A DNA stretch of 64,000 nt from Flavisolibacter amylovorans. GTDB lineage: Bacteria; Bacteroidota; Bacteroidia; Chitinophagales; Chitinophagaceae. The DNA lies in assembly GCF_039541815.1 (NCBI RefSeq), contig NZ_BAABGY010000008.1:1-64000 (forward strand), written 5' to 3'. The notes below the pieces were generated by a model. That model saw only the letters and a list, made by a program, of their open reading frames with translations, was not told where the DNA came from and ran no database searches. A program made the translations under genes and the position numbers. Positions 40,643-49,235 of the stretch are shown in pieces. Position 1 is the first letter of the stretch; every line of letters starts with the position of its first letter.

Positions 40643-40732
40643 CCGCGTGCTTGCTCTTTCCGCGGACGACGAAGCCTTCGCTAAAGCTTAGGTGTGCGGA
40701 GCACCCGCTCACCTGCTCACCTGCTCACCCGC

Positions 40733-41680
40733 TCACTTCTCTTTAATAAAGCCCACGATCGTCTCGATCACCTTCGGGGCCACGGGGAGCTTGGGGTTGC
40801 TATAGGCTTTCACATTCTCCTGCGGATCGTCGGAGGCCACCAGCTTCAGCACGTGGTTCATCTGCGGGATCAGCTCGAGGCGGGCTTTGGGCTGTGCGGC
40901 CTTCAGCGCGGTGCCGTTTTCCTCATCCACCTGCAGGTCGTTGCCGCCCTGGATGATCAGCACGGGCACGCTGAGCGCGGCGATGAGCGTGCGCGGATCG
41001 TGGCGGAACCAGGAGATCATATAAGGCTGCACGCTGGGGCGGAACAAGGACGCAAGTTGGGGGTGTACGTCGGGCACTTCCTTACCGGCCTTCAGGCTGT
41101 CGAGCACCGGGAAGACCAGGTCCTGCACTACGGGCGGCTGGTTTTCGAGCTGCTTGCGGATAATGAGGTCGGCGGGCAGGCCGGCGCCGGCGAGCGACAC
41201 GTAGCCTTTTGCCGCCGGTGCGATGTTGAGGCCGATGAGTGCGCCTTCGCTGTGCCCGATCACGTAGACGCCGGAGAAGCGCGGGTCTGTCTGCAGGAGG
41301 GTCATCCAGCCGCGCGCGTCGGCGATATAGGTCTCGAAGCGCAGCTCCGACTCGGTCTTCATCGCGTCCTTGCTCGCGGCGATCCCGCGCTTGTCGAAGC
41401 GGAGCGAGGCGATGCCGTTTGCAGCGAGGCCCTGCGCCAGGTACAGCAGCGAGTTGTTCTTGCCGGCTACCATCGGCGTGTTGCCGTCGCGGTCGGTAGG
41501 GCCGGAGCCGGCGATGATCAGCGCTACGGGCACCGGGCCTTTAGCGCCTTCGGGCAGCAGCAGACTGCCGTGCAGGGTGCCGGTAGCAGTAGTCAGCGTG
41601 ATGGCGGTGCCGGTGCTGTCGGCTGCCTGCGCGGCGATGCAGACGACGAGGGCCATGAGGGCGAAGAGGATCCGTTTCAT
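40733..41680 (-). CDS. Exported alpha/beta hydrolase
   Basis: A 315-residue hydrolase with a signal peptide (MKRILFALMALVVCIAAQA). The alpha/beta-hydrolase core shows VALIIAGSGPTDRDGN (oxyanion-hole region), LRFDKRGIAAS, the nucleophile elbow VIGHSEGALIGL, the acid near IIQGGNDLQVD and the histidine in IPQMNHVLKLV. It resembles serine-aminopeptidase-like or acyl-esterase S9/S33 members. Substrate unknown; the periplasm is the likely site. Confidence 0.85.
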   Translation of the reverse strand: MKRILFALMALVVCIAAQAADSTGTAITLTTATGTLHGSLLLPEGAKGPVPVALIIAGSGPTDRDGNTPMVAGKNNSLLYLAQGLAANGIASLRFDKRGIAASKDAMKTESELRFETYIADARGWMTLLQTDPRFSGVYVIGHSEGALIGLNIAPAAKGYVSLAGAGLPADLIIRKQLENQPPVVQDLVFPVLDSLKAGKEVPDVHPQLASLFRPSVQPYMISWFRHDPRTLIAALSVPVLIIQGGNDLQVDEENGTALKAAQPKARLELIPQMNHVLKLVASDDPQENVKAYSNPKLPVAPKVIETIVGFIKEK

Positions 41681-41701
41681 GTTGGTTGCAGGTTTAGGAT
41701 G

Positions 41702-41709
41702 CGAAGCTA
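41702..41709 (-). promoter_or_regulatory. -7-like element TAGCTTCG of the hydrolase gene
   Basis: TAnnTT(T/C)G variant on the minus strand, 21 bases before ATG 41680. Confidence 0.45.
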
Positions 41710-41886
41710 TCACCGGTGCCTGCCGTTAGCCAATCTGTTTGACGAGACGGGCGATTGTGGATGTAAACTATTGTTTCATAGCGTAGGCGGGTCCGTAGTC
41801 GGAGACTACGGACAACGGTGTTTCATAGTTAGGAGTATTGGTGACGCGGAGTCATTGCGAGGCAGATCGACGCCGGAGGCGTACAG

Positions 41887-41912
41887 CAACGTCCCGAAGC
41901 TTCGGGACGTTG
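41887..41912. repeat. 26-base perfect palindrome around CCCGAAGCTTCGGG
   Basis: The GAAGCTTC core of the dispersed palindrome, here extended to 26 bases of perfect dyad symmetry. Confidence 0.8.
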
Positions 41913-41997
41913 TGCGCGAAATGACCGCGATGCGCAACGAACCACTGCGTTATAAGCGACCCTTACTAATAGACAAATAGACCAATATACAAATTGA

Positions 41998-43197
41998 CTA
42001 CCTGTAGATCGTCCCATACCGCTCGTCGTCGAGCACCGGGCCCCATTGCTGGATGAGGCGTTTGTAGGCTTTGCCCACCGGAAGGATGTTGCGGTCGAGG
42101 TCGAAGAGGCCCACAGGGTGTACGTGGTTCTGCTCCTCGCGCAGCGCCACGTGCCAGTCCATCTGGTGGGTGAGGCTGTACCAGGTGAAGCCGAGGATGG
42201 GCACGCCGTCCTGCTTGAGGCGGTGCAGGTTGGCCCACTGCCGCCACAGCCAGTCGTCGGAGTCGTGGGCGCGGTTCGTTTCGGTGTGCATCATGGGCAG
42301 CTTGTACCGGTTGTAATACTGGTGGGCGATGACGTAGTAGCCAAAGATGTCGCCGGCGGCCTGCCAGGTGCCATTGGGCATCACGAGGTGCTCGTTGGTG
42401 GCGTAGTAGTCGGTGCCCATCACGCAGCGGGCCTTCACCTGGTTCTGCTCGAACCAGCGGATCTCCTCGCGCGTCATGCCGTTCTCGAGCAGGTATTCGA
42501 ACATCACCACGCGGATCGGGTAGCCGTAGGTAAGGTCGAGGGCCAGGAAGCGCTTCTGGTTGAGGAAGTTGGCGAGGCCCTGCACCTCGGGGCGGATGGG
42601 GTGAAAGTATTCCGACGACTCGCTCTGGATGAAGGTGGCGTTGGGCTGCACCTGCAGGATGGCGTGCATGGCGAGCACGTTGGCCTGGCAGAGGTGCTTG
42701 ATCGCCGTCACGAAGGCGCGGTCGGAGGAGAGGCGCTCGTTCCACCAGCCGTACTGTGCGGAAAACATGGCGGTGATGAAGATCTCGTTCACCGGCGTAT
42801 AGAGGTCGAGGTCGGGGTAGCGCTCCGCGAAGGCGCGGGCATACTCGGCAAAGTGCTTCGGGAAGTCGGGGTTCTGGAAGTTGCCGAGCCAGTCGGGCAC
42901 CCCGAAATGACAGAGGTCCACGATGGGGGTGATGCCGAGTGCGCGCATCTTGGCGAGTGCCTCGTCGCTGTACGACCAGTCGTACTGCCCCGGCGCCGTG
43001 TGCGTCTTGTAGTAGGGCGGTCCCCAGCGGAGGAAGTCGATGCAGGTATCCTTGCAGAGGTGGAAGTCGAGCTCCATATTCTGGTAGTGGCGGCACTTTT
43101 CCATCTGGTCGATGCGCACGGTGCGCCCGTCGGGGCCCACGATGGTAGGGTAGGAGTTCTCGATGCCGGTGCTGAACATGAATTTATGGCCGATCAT
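41998..43197 (-). CDS. Glycoside hydrolase family 1-like protein
   Basis: A 399-residue TIM-barrel glycosidase-like protein. The acid/base glutamate is probably E138 in YTPVNEIFITA and the nucleophile E306 in PMMHTETNRA, the positions of TxNEP and (I/T)ENG in GH1 enzymes. Both motifs differ from consensus (NEI for NEP, ETN for ENG). Other GH1-like parts are FLRWGPPYYKT, ITPIVDLCHFGVPDWLG and ILGFTWYSLTHQMDW. There is no signal peptide, so it is cytoplasmic. Substrate unknown. ATG 43197 is chosen where family similarity begins. Confidence 0.78.
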   Translation of the reverse strand: MIGHKFMFSTGIENSYPTIVGPDGRTVRIDQMEKCRHYQNMELDFHLCKDTCIDFLRWGPPYYKTHTAPGQYDWSYSDEALAKMRALGITPIVDLCHFGVPDWLGNFQNPDFPKHFAEYARAFAERYPDLDLYTPVNEIFITAMFSAQYGWWNERLSSDRAFVTAIKHLCQANVLAMHAILQVQPNATFIQSESSEYFHPIRPEVQGLANFLNQKRFLALDLTYGYPIRVVMFEYLLENGMTREEIRWFEQNQVKARCVMGTDYYATNEHLVMPNGTWQAAGDIFGYYVIAHQYYNRYKLPMMHTETNRAHDSDDWLWRQWANLHRLKQDGVPILGFTWYSLTHQMDWHVALREEQNHVHPVGLFDLDRNILPVGKAYKRLIQQWGPVLDDERYGTIYR

Positions 43198-43269
43198 AAC
43201 AATGCCTTTCGTTTGGAATCTGGTGTCGGGAGGGGAGGGCGCAACTTCCAAGCCAGAGACGAAGGGTTC

Positions 43270-43296
43270 AGGAGGTTTAGAAAGGTTTAGGAGGTT
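43270..43296 (-). repeat. GGAGGTTTAGAAAGGTTTAGGA repeat (inverted partner)
   Basis: Three units of GGTTTAG(G/A)A, the reverse complement of the 43370-43437 array. Confidence 0.75.
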
Positions 43297-43369
43297 GGCT
43301 GACGCCGCTGACGACCGGTTTTCGGTTGGACTATGTCCGTGGTCAAACGCTGCCGCGCATCGCGCAACC

Positions 43370-43437
43370 TTCTAAACCCCCTAAACCTTCTAAACCTCCT
43401 AAACCTCCTAAACCTCCTAAACCTTTCTAAACCTTTC
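43370..43437 (+). repeat. Tandem TCCTAAACC array
   Basis: Seven consecutive 9-10-base units (TTCTAAACC, CCCTAAACC, TCCTAAACC and variants) without spacers. This is a microsatellite-like array, not a CRISPR. Confidence 0.85.
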
Positions 43438-43487
43438 CCCGCCCAGCGGGCGTTCACCGAAAATCCGGTTACTTTGCTCCCCTACGG

Positions 43488-44573
43488 ATGAAAAAGCTGG
43501 AGTGGTACATATTGAAGCAGCTGCTGCTGACCTTCCTGACCTGCATGCTGATCTTTACGGTCATCGCGGTGGCTGTGGATTCTTCGGAGAAGACCGACGA
43601 CTTCGTGAACTCGGGACTTACCACGAGCCAGATCATCAAGCAGTATTACATCGGCTTCGTCCCGTATATCTGGGGGATGCTTTACCCGCTGTTCGTGTTC
43701 ATCGCCGTCATCTACTTCACGTCCAAGATGGCGATGCGCTCCGAGATCATCGCCATCTTCGCCACCGGCACCACCTACAACCGCTGGCTGCGCATTTACC
43801 TGGTGGGCGGGCTCTTCTTCGCCGCCGTCCTGTGGGTGGCCACCGCCTTCTGGATCCCGAAGGCCAACGACCTGCGCGCCACCTTCCAGGCCCGGTATAT
43901 CGACAACCCCTCGGCCGCCGAGGTGCAGCGCGGCAGCTCGGTGTACCTGCGCACCGACTCCAACACTTATATCGGCATGCGGTACTACGATACGTCGGGC
44001 AAGATGGGGAACAACTTCTTCCTGAACCGCCTCAAGGGCCGGGAGCTCGTGTTCAACCTGCGGGCCGATATGATCGCGTGGGATACGGCACAACGCAAGT
44101 GGAAGCTCACCAACGTGGTGGAACGCACCGTGGGTCCCCGCGGTGAAGTGATGCAGGAGCGGCCCGAGCAGTTCATCAACCTCAACCTGCAGCCCGCCGA
44201 CCTCCGGCACGACAACTACCTCAAAGACAAGCTCACGACGCCCGACCTGGAGCGGTATATCAAGGCCGAGGAGCTGCGCGGCAACGAGGGCGTCAACACG
44301 CTCAAGGTGGAGAAGTACCGGCGCACCGCCACCTGCGTATCGGTGCTCATCATGACCCTGATCGGGGCCGTGCTGGCCGGCCGTAAAACGCGCGGCGGCT
44401 CCGGTGTGCACCTCGCGCTCGGCATCATCATCGCGGCGGTGTTCATCATGTTCGACCGCTTCTCTACGGTATTCTCCGTTAAAGGCAACCTGCATCCCTT
44501 CATCGCCGCCTGGATCCCCAACGTCATCTTTTCCTTCGTGGCCATCTACCTGTACCGCAAGGCGCCGAAGTGA
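43488..44573 (+). CDS. LptF/LptG-family permease
   Basis: Membrane subunit of the lipopolysaccharide-export ABC transporter (YjgP/YjgQ family), 361 residues. Three helices lie at each end (LKQLLLTFLTCMLIFTVIAVAV, YIWGMLYPLFVFIAVIYFTS and LRIYLVGGLFFAAVLWVATAF; then three after residue 275), separated by a periplasmic beta-jellyroll-like domain of about 160 residues. The motif MRSEIIAIFATGTTYNRWLR after helix 2 is the conserved coupling loop. Whether it is LptF or LptG cannot be told. Its stop codon TGA is the first part of a GC-rich repeat. Confidence 0.88.
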   Translation: MKKLEWYILKQLLLTFLTCMLIFTVIAVAVDSSEKTDDFVNSGLTTSQIIKQYYIGFVPYIWGMLYPLFVFIAVIYFTSKMAMRSEIIAIFATGTTYNRWLRIYLVGGLFFAAVLWVATAFWIPKANDLRATFQARYIDNPSAAEVQRGSSVYLRTDSNTYIGMRYYDTSGKMGNNFFLNRLKGRELVFNLRADMIAWDTAQRKWKLTNVVERTVGPRGEVMQERPEQFINLNLQPADLRHDNYLKDKLTTPDLERYIKAEELRGNEGVNTLKVEKYRRTATCVSVLIMTLIGAVLAGRKTRGGSGVHLALGIIIAAVFIMFDRFSTVFSVKGNLHPFIAAWIPNVIFSFVAIYLYRKAPK

Positions 44574-44610
44574 CCTCACCCCCGGCCCCTCTCCGGGGGA
44601 GAGGGGTGAC
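44570..44610 (+). repeat. CCCCCGGCCCCTCTCC repeat, forward copy
   Basis: GTGACCTCACCCCCGGCCCC then CTCTCCGGGGGAGAGGGG. The TGA near its start is the stop codon of the permease gene. The inverted partner is 44854-44905. Confidence 0.8.
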
Positions 44611-44853
44611 TCTGTTGAACGGAACTCCAATAGGATGCCTTTCCAACGTTGACCAATTGTAAAAGCCCCGACATCACTGACGTCGGGGCTTTGTATGCGG
44701 AAAAAAAGAGATTGATTCAGGCAAATACAGGCATCGACGCGGTATTATCTGATGTCTTTGAATTTGTAAATGCGTCGCACAGATCCCCTGCCTGTTGTAT
44801 CAGTAAACGGGCGTGCGACCCGCTTTCAAAACCGCCGCAATACGGTAGTTCAC
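44611..44853. other. Spacer with terminator between converging genes
   Basis: Holds the terminator at 44661-44693. The AT-rich stretch 44694-44810 has no recognisable gene. Confidence 0.5.
44661..44693. terminator. Intrinsic terminator between converging genes
   Basis: Stem AAAGCCCCGAC with GTCGGGGCTTT. A and T runs are modest. Confidence 0.7.
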
Positions 44854-44905
44854 GTCACTCACCCCCGGCCCCTCTCCCCCGGAGAGGGGCCGGGGGTAAG
44901 GTCAC
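44854..44905 (-). repeat. CCCCCGGCCCCTCTCC repeat, inverted copy
   Basis: Inverted partner of 44570-44610. It supplies the TGA stop of the ELWxxDGT-repeat gene. Confidence 0.8.
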
Positions 44906-47499
44906 CGTCCCAGCACCCGCCCGCTGTACAGCAGCCCGTTTTCGTCGCGGAGCACGAGGAGGTAGAACCCGGTGACCGGAGGAAGCGTCAGCGTGAGCTG
45001 CTGTTGCTGCCGGTAGCTTCCGGAGAACAATACCTGGCCGCTCATCGTCAGCAGTTGCGCCTGCACGCGGGGCAGGGGCTTCCGCAGGTCTACGTAAAGG
45101 CGGTTGCCCGACTGGCGGAGGCGGATGCCCTGCGGGTTCGCTTCCGGCGTTCCGATAGCGGTACCCACCTGTACGCCGTTGCCCGTGAATACGGAGAAGG
45201 GCGAGAAGGACGTGATGCCGCTTTCGCTGCGGGTATAGGGATCCGACCCGGTGGCGGCGCCTGCCGTGCCGAGCTGCCAGGCGCCGTTGCGGTAGTGGCC
45301 CACCTGGCTCCCCGCGCGGTTGAAGCCGGCCAGTTCCTGCGCCGCATTCCACTGCAGGCTCACCGTTACGTCGGAGCCGCCCGGGGTGCCTTCGCCCAGC
45401 ATCCAGGTGCTGTTGACCACGTTGCCCACGAAGTTGCTGCCGGTGGCCGATTCGCCCGAATAGGAAGGGCTCACACCGGGCTGCACCCGGGCGCGGAAGG
45501 CGTCGGTGGTGCCGGCGTTGGTGAGCGTTGCGGGGTTGAAGTGCGTGGCCGTGCCGATCGGAAAGGTCACCGCGCCGCTGCGTCCGCTGGGGCCGAGCCC
45601 CTCCTGCACGAGCGAGCCGGTGCCGTTGGTAACGATGTACGCGGAGGGGCCTGCGCCGGTGATCGCAGAAGTGTTGCCGGTAAGCGTCAGGTTTTGATCG
45701 TTCGCCAGCACGCGGGCGCCCGGGGCAAGGTCGAGGCTGCTGCCTACCGAAAGCGGGGCATTGAGCGCCGCGATGCCGGCCACGTGGAGGCGGGCTGCGC
45801 TGAAGGCGCCGCCGATGCGCACCGTGTCGGAGCCCATACCGCGGAAGACCGTGACGCCGGCGCCGGTGCTGCTGCCCCCGGCGATGCCGCGGGCGATAAA
45901 GAGGGTGTCGGTAATAGCGGCCAGTGAAATACTGCTGCCCGCACCGAGTACCAGCTGCCCGGCATAGGCGCGGTTGGCGGATACTTCGGCAGTAAGCCCG
46001 GCGGGCAGGTAGGCGGTGTCGGTGAAGCCGGGGGGCATACCGCTGTTCCAGTTGGCGGAGTCGCGCCAGCGGCCACCGGCTATGGAGCCGTTGAAGGTCA
46101 TGTCGCCGAGGTAGCGGAACAGGTGCTTGCCGGCGCTGTTGGAGGCGAAAAAGTAGAGGTAGCCGTTGAGCTCGAAGTAGCCGAAGGGGCTGCTGCTGCC
46201 GGAGCCGGGATACACGTCGAGCGCACGGGCCGTATTGGCAGCGGTGCCGTCGGAGCGCCAGGGCTCGGCATCGAAGATGGCGGCCGGCGGGCGGGCCTGC
46301 ATCCAGGCGGCGCCCTTGTAGCTATACAGCTGGCCGGCCTGGCTGAGGTTGTCGATCACTTTTCTTGTTCCGGCCGCCGTTCCGTCGGAAGTGTAGAGCG
46401 TGGTGGTGTTGTCGAGCCAATAGATGCGGTTGCCCCTGGCGCTGGCACCGGCGATGGTCTGGCTCGAGAGCGCGGTGCTGTTGAGCTGGATCGTGCCGGC
46501 CGTAGTGCCGTCGGTGCGCCAGACATACTTCGAGCGCTCCGAAGGGAAGTAGAGGTAGCGGTCGTCCTGGATGAAGTTGAGGTCGGTGCGGAAGCCGCCG
46601 GAGCCCGTGAAGGCGTTGTTGCCCGCGATTGTTTCCTTCAGCAGTTGGGTGCCCGCAGGCGTGCCGTCGGTATACCAGACCTCTGCGCCGCTGTTGCCGT
46701 CGTTGGCCCAGAAATACATTTTGCCGCGGTACAGGCCCGCCGAGAATTCCGCAATGGATTGCGCGGTGGTGTTGATACGGGTAAGGATCTCCGTGCCGCC
46801 TGCGGTGCCGTCGGTCTTCCAAAGCTGGTAGGAGGCGGCAGTGCCGTCGGTAGCGAAGAAGCAAACCACGCTGCCCACCTTGCAGAAGCCGCTCGGGTTG
46901 CTGTTGGCCGTGCCGGGGTTGACGTCTTTGACCATCGCGGTGCCGGATGCGGTGCCGTCGGATTTCCAGAGCTCGTTGCCCGATGCCGCGTCGAAGCCGC
47001 CGAAATAGATCGTGTTGCCGCTGATGCTGTAGTTCACCGAAGACAGCGCATCGCTGTAATAGGTGCCCGTCTGCAGCGTGGAGCCCGTGGCCGGGAAGGC
47101 TTTGAGGAGGACGGTGCCGGCGGCCGTGCCGTCGGTACGCCACAAGCGGCGTTCGTAATTCACGACCAGGGGAGGAAAGGAGACGATCGTGGACTTCATC
47201 GTGGTCACGTACACGAAGTCCTGTGCGGGATAGACCCCGTCCACGCCGCCCACATCGCCGAGGTCCTTCACCACGACGGTACCTGCGGCCGTGCCGTCTG
47301 TAACGGCAAGGATCGCCTGGGTCGACGAGCCCTTTCCGGCGTAGAAGACCTTGCCGTTCCACGGGCGTTGCTTATTGACCAGCGCATCGGACTCGGGCTC
47401 GAGCGTCGTGCTGGAAACGCTTTTTATCAACACGGGGTTTTGGGCGGAGGCGGGCAGGGCTGAGGCAAGTGAGAGAGCGAGCAGGTAGCAAAAGCGCAT
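44902..47499 (-). CDS. Secreted ELWxxDGT-repeat protein with type IX sorting tail
   Basis: An 865-residue surface or secreted protein. A signal peptide (FCYLLALSLASALPASAQ) is followed by at least seven ELWKSDGTASGT-like beta-propeller repeats between about residues 65 and 440 (RLWRTDGTAAGT, ELWKSDGTASGT, QLWKTDGTAGGT, EVWYTDGTPAGT and others). A beta-rich region of short glycine-rich strands (about 470-700) and a C-terminal domain (VDLRKPLPRVQAQLLTMSGQ to VLGR) of the type IX secretion kind complete it. The function of such propellers is not established. Confidence 0.88.
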   Translation of the reverse strand: MRFCYLLALSLASALPASAQNPVLIKSVSSTTLEPESDALVNKQRPWNGKVFYAGKGSSTQAILAVTDGTAAGTVVVKDLGDVGGVDGVYPAQDFVYVTTMKSTIVSFPPLVVNYERRLWRTDGTAAGTVLLKAFPATGSTLQTGTYYSDALSSVNYSISGNTIYFGGFDAASGNELWKSDGTASGTAMVKDVNPGTANSNPSGFCKVGSVVCFFATDGTAASYQLWKTDGTAGGTEILTRINTTAQSIAEFSAGLYRGKMYFWANDGNSGAEVWYTDGTPAGTQLLKETIAGNNAFTGSGGFRTDLNFIQDDRYLYFPSERSKYVWRTDGTTAGTIQLNSTALSSQTIAGASARGNRIYWLDNTTTLYTSDGTAAGTRKVIDNLSQAGQLYSYKGAAWMQARPPAAIFDAEPWRSDGTAANTARALDVYPGSGSSSPFGYFELNGYLYFFASNSAGKHLFRYLGDMTFNGSIAGGRWRDSANWNSGMPPGFTDTAYLPAGLTAEVSANRAYAGQLVLGAGSSISLAAITDTLFIARGIAGGSSTGAGVTVFRGMGSDTVRIGGAFSAARLHVAGIAALNAPLSVGSSLDLAPGARVLANDQNLTLTGNTSAITGAGPSAYIVTNGTGSLVQEGLGPSGRSGAVTFPIGTATHFNPATLTNAGTTDAFRARVQPGVSPSYSGESATGSNFVGNVVNSTWMLGEGTPGGSDVTVSLQWNAAQELAGFNRAGSQVGHYRNGAWQLGTAGAATGSDPYTRSESGITSFSPFSVFTGNGVQVGTAIGTPEANPQGIRLRQSGNRLYVDLRKPLPRVQAQLLTMSGQVLFSGSYRQQQQLTLTLPPVTGFYLLVLRDENGLLYSGRVLGR

Positions 47500-47518
47500 C
47501 GGCTATGGTTTAAGCGGC

Positions 47519-47526
47519 CAAAGCTA
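47519..47526 (-). promoter_or_regulatory. -7 element TAGCTTTG of the ELWxxDGT gene
   Basis: Exact TAnnTTTG match on the minus strand, 19 bases before ATG 47499. Confidence 0.65.
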
Positions 47527-47713
47527 CCGGCCGCGGACACCCGGAAAAATACCGTTGGGGCGGTATATCCCGGCCCTGCCTGCTTGCCCTTCACTGCTGA
47601 TACATCCCGATTCACGATTGACGCTTCACGATTCACGATATTCTTCGGCCATCCCCTAACTTTAGGGCGCTTAATCAAAACCCTCTCCTCACATATAAGA
47701 AAATAGCTACCAA

Positions 47714-49036
47714 ATGGGTATCATCAAAGACAGGTTCAAGGAAAAGGCAGATGCCGTAGGCGGCGAGATCAAGGATCTTATCAAGGAACACGGCACCAAG
47801 GTCATCGGCGAGGTGCAGCTGGCGCAGGTCTTCCAGGGCATGCGCGGCATCACCGGCCTCGTTACGGAAACATCGCTCCTCGACGCACAGGACGGTATCC
47901 GCTTCCGCGGCTACTCGATCCCCGAGCTCCAGGAAAAGCTGCCCAAGTACGAAGGCGGCTCCGAGCCCCTGCCCGAAGGCCTGTTCTACCTCATGCTGGT
48001 AGGGGAGCTGCCTACCGAGGAAGACGTGCAGCACCTCACCGCCACCTGGCAGCGCCGCAGCCATGTGCCGAACCACGTATTCGCCACCATCGAGGCCCTG
48101 CCCGCCACCACCCACCCCATGACGCAGTTCGTGGTGGGCGTGATGGCCCTGCAGACCGAAAGCCAGTTTGCGAAGCGCTATGCCGCCGGTATGAGCAAGA
48201 AGGACTACTGGGAAGCCGTGTTCGACGACTCCATGGACCTCATCGCCCGCCTGCCCCGCATCGCGGCTTATATCTACCGCCGCAAGTACAAGAACGGCGA
48301 CCACATCCAGCCCAACGGCCTGCTCGACTGGTCGGGCAACTTCGCCCACATGATGGGCTACAGCGACGATTCCTTCAAGGAGCTGATGCGCCTGTACATG
48401 ACCATCCATGCCGACCACGAAGGCGGCAACGTATCGGCCCACACCACGCACCTCGTAGGCTCTGCCCTGTCGGATCCCTACCTGAGCTATGCCGCCGGCA
48501 TGAACGGCCTCGCCGGCCCGCTGCACGGCCTCGCCAACCAGGAAGTGATCAAGTGGATCTTCGAGATGCGCGAGGAGCTGAATACGGAAGCACCTACGGG
48601 CGAGCAGATCGCCGAGTACGTGAAGAAGACCCTCGCTGCCGGCAAGGTGGTGCCGGGCTACGGCCACGCCGTGCTCCGCAAGACCGACCCGCGCTTTACC
48701 GCCCAGATGGAGTTCGGCAAGAAGCACATGCCCAACGACCCGCTGGTGCAAACGGTCTGGAACATCTATGAAACGGTGCCCCCGATCCTGCAGAGCCTCG
48801 GCAAGATCAAGAACCCCTGGCCCAACGTGGACGCCCATTCCGGCGCCCTGCTGGTGCACTACGGCATGGTGGAGTACGAGTTCTATACGGTGCTCTTTGC
48901 CGTGAGCCGTTCCCTCGGCGTGCTGGCCTCCCTCTGCTGGGACCGCGCCCTCAACTTCCCGCTCGAGCGCCCGAAGTCGGTGACCACCGACCTGGTGAAG
49001 AAGTGGCTGAAGGGAGAAGACGAGGTATGGGAATAG
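47714..49036 (+). CDS. gltA: Citrate synthase, eukaryote-like type
   Basis: Condenses oxaloacetate and acetyl-CoA at entry to the TCA cycle; 440 residues. The catalytic triad is H271 (LAGPLHGLANQE), H318 (VPGYGHAVLRKTDPR) and D373 (NVDAHSGALL). Oxaloacetate-binding H235 lies in HADHEGGNVSAHT. The sequence follows mitochondrial citrate synthase much more closely than the usual hexameric bacterial type: QVFQGMRGITGLVTETSLLD and HLVGSALSDPYLSYAAGMNG are nearly the mitochondrial motifs. A weak -7-like TAACTTTA lies about 50 bases upstream. Confidence 0.95.
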   Translation: MGIIKDRFKEKADAVGGEIKDLIKEHGTKVIGEVQLAQVFQGMRGITGLVTETSLLDAQDGIRFRGYSIPELQEKLPKYEGGSEPLPEGLFYLMLVGELPTEEDVQHLTATWQRRSHVPNHVFATIEALPATTHPMTQFVVGVMALQTESQFAKRYAAGMSKKDYWEAVFDDSMDLIARLPRIAAYIYRRKYKNGDHIQPNGLLDWSGNFAHMMGYSDDSFKELMRLYMTIHADHEGGNVSAHTTHLVGSALSDPYLSYAAGMNGLAGPLHGLANQEVIKWIFEMREELNTEAPTGEQIAEYVKKTLAAGKVVPGYGHAVLRKTDPRFTAQMEFGKKHMPNDPLVQTVWNIYETVPPILQSLGKIKNPWPNVDAHSGALLVHYGMVEYEFYTVLFAVSRSLGVLASLCWDRALNFPLERPKSVTTDLVKKWLKGEDEVWE

Positions 49037-49049
49037 GCCCCCTGTCCCG

Positions 49050-49081
49050 GCCCCCTGTCCCCCGAAGGGGGAACTTAGGTG
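49050..49081 (+). repeat. CCCCCTGT-type dispersed repeat, copy 4
   Basis: GCCCCCTGTCCCCCG plus AAGGGGGAACTTAGGT. A partial extra unit (49037-49048) precedes it, right after the citrate synthase stop. Confidence 0.85.
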
Positions 49082-49125
49082 GACTATTCATTTATTACTC
49101 TGACTTGTCTCAAAGTTGTTTATAC

Positions 49126-49152
49126 GAAAGCCCCGACTCCGTCGGGGCTTTC
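49126..49152 (+). terminator. Intrinsic terminator of citrate synthase
   Basis: Stem GAAAGCCCCGAC with GTCGGGGCTTTC, loop TCC. Confidence 0.75.
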
Positions 49153-49235
49153 TACTTTAAATGCGCAATGCTCAATTCTCGAAGGGACGTTACTAGAAAT
49201 TGAATGTTGAACATTGGATATTGAGCATTATACAG

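Larger units (their letters stand above)
40191..40732. other. Long repeat-rich intergenic region
   Basis: No gene is supported in 540 bases. From left to right it holds GAATAGCGAACAGGGAATA repeats (40183-40285), two GAAGCTTC palindromes, remnants of the CAATAGGCGAATTGACCAAT and CATCCGCGCTCATCG families, and a CTCACCTGCTCACC array (40706-40738) reaching the stop of the hydrolase gene. Confidence 0.65.
41681..41997. other. Intergenic region with palindromes
   Basis: No gene is seen. It contains the hydrolase promoter (41702-41709), a GTAGTCGGAGACTAC inverted repeat near 41795, a 26-base perfect palindrome (41887-41912), and a CAATAGACAAATAGACC wobbly repeat just before the GH1-like gene end. 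Confidence 0.55.
43198..43487. other. Intergenic region bracketed by inverted TAAACC repeats
   Basis: No gene is supported. A short GGTTTAG(G/A)AGG segment (43270-43296) faces a 9-base tandem TCCTAAACC array (43370-43437). The right end has a near-consensus -7 element (TACTTTG, 43471-43477) before the permease start. Confidence 0.6.

Noticed and set aside
43370..43437. Possible CRISPR array
   Set aside because: Nine-base units without unique spacers and no cas genes; a simple tandem repeat.
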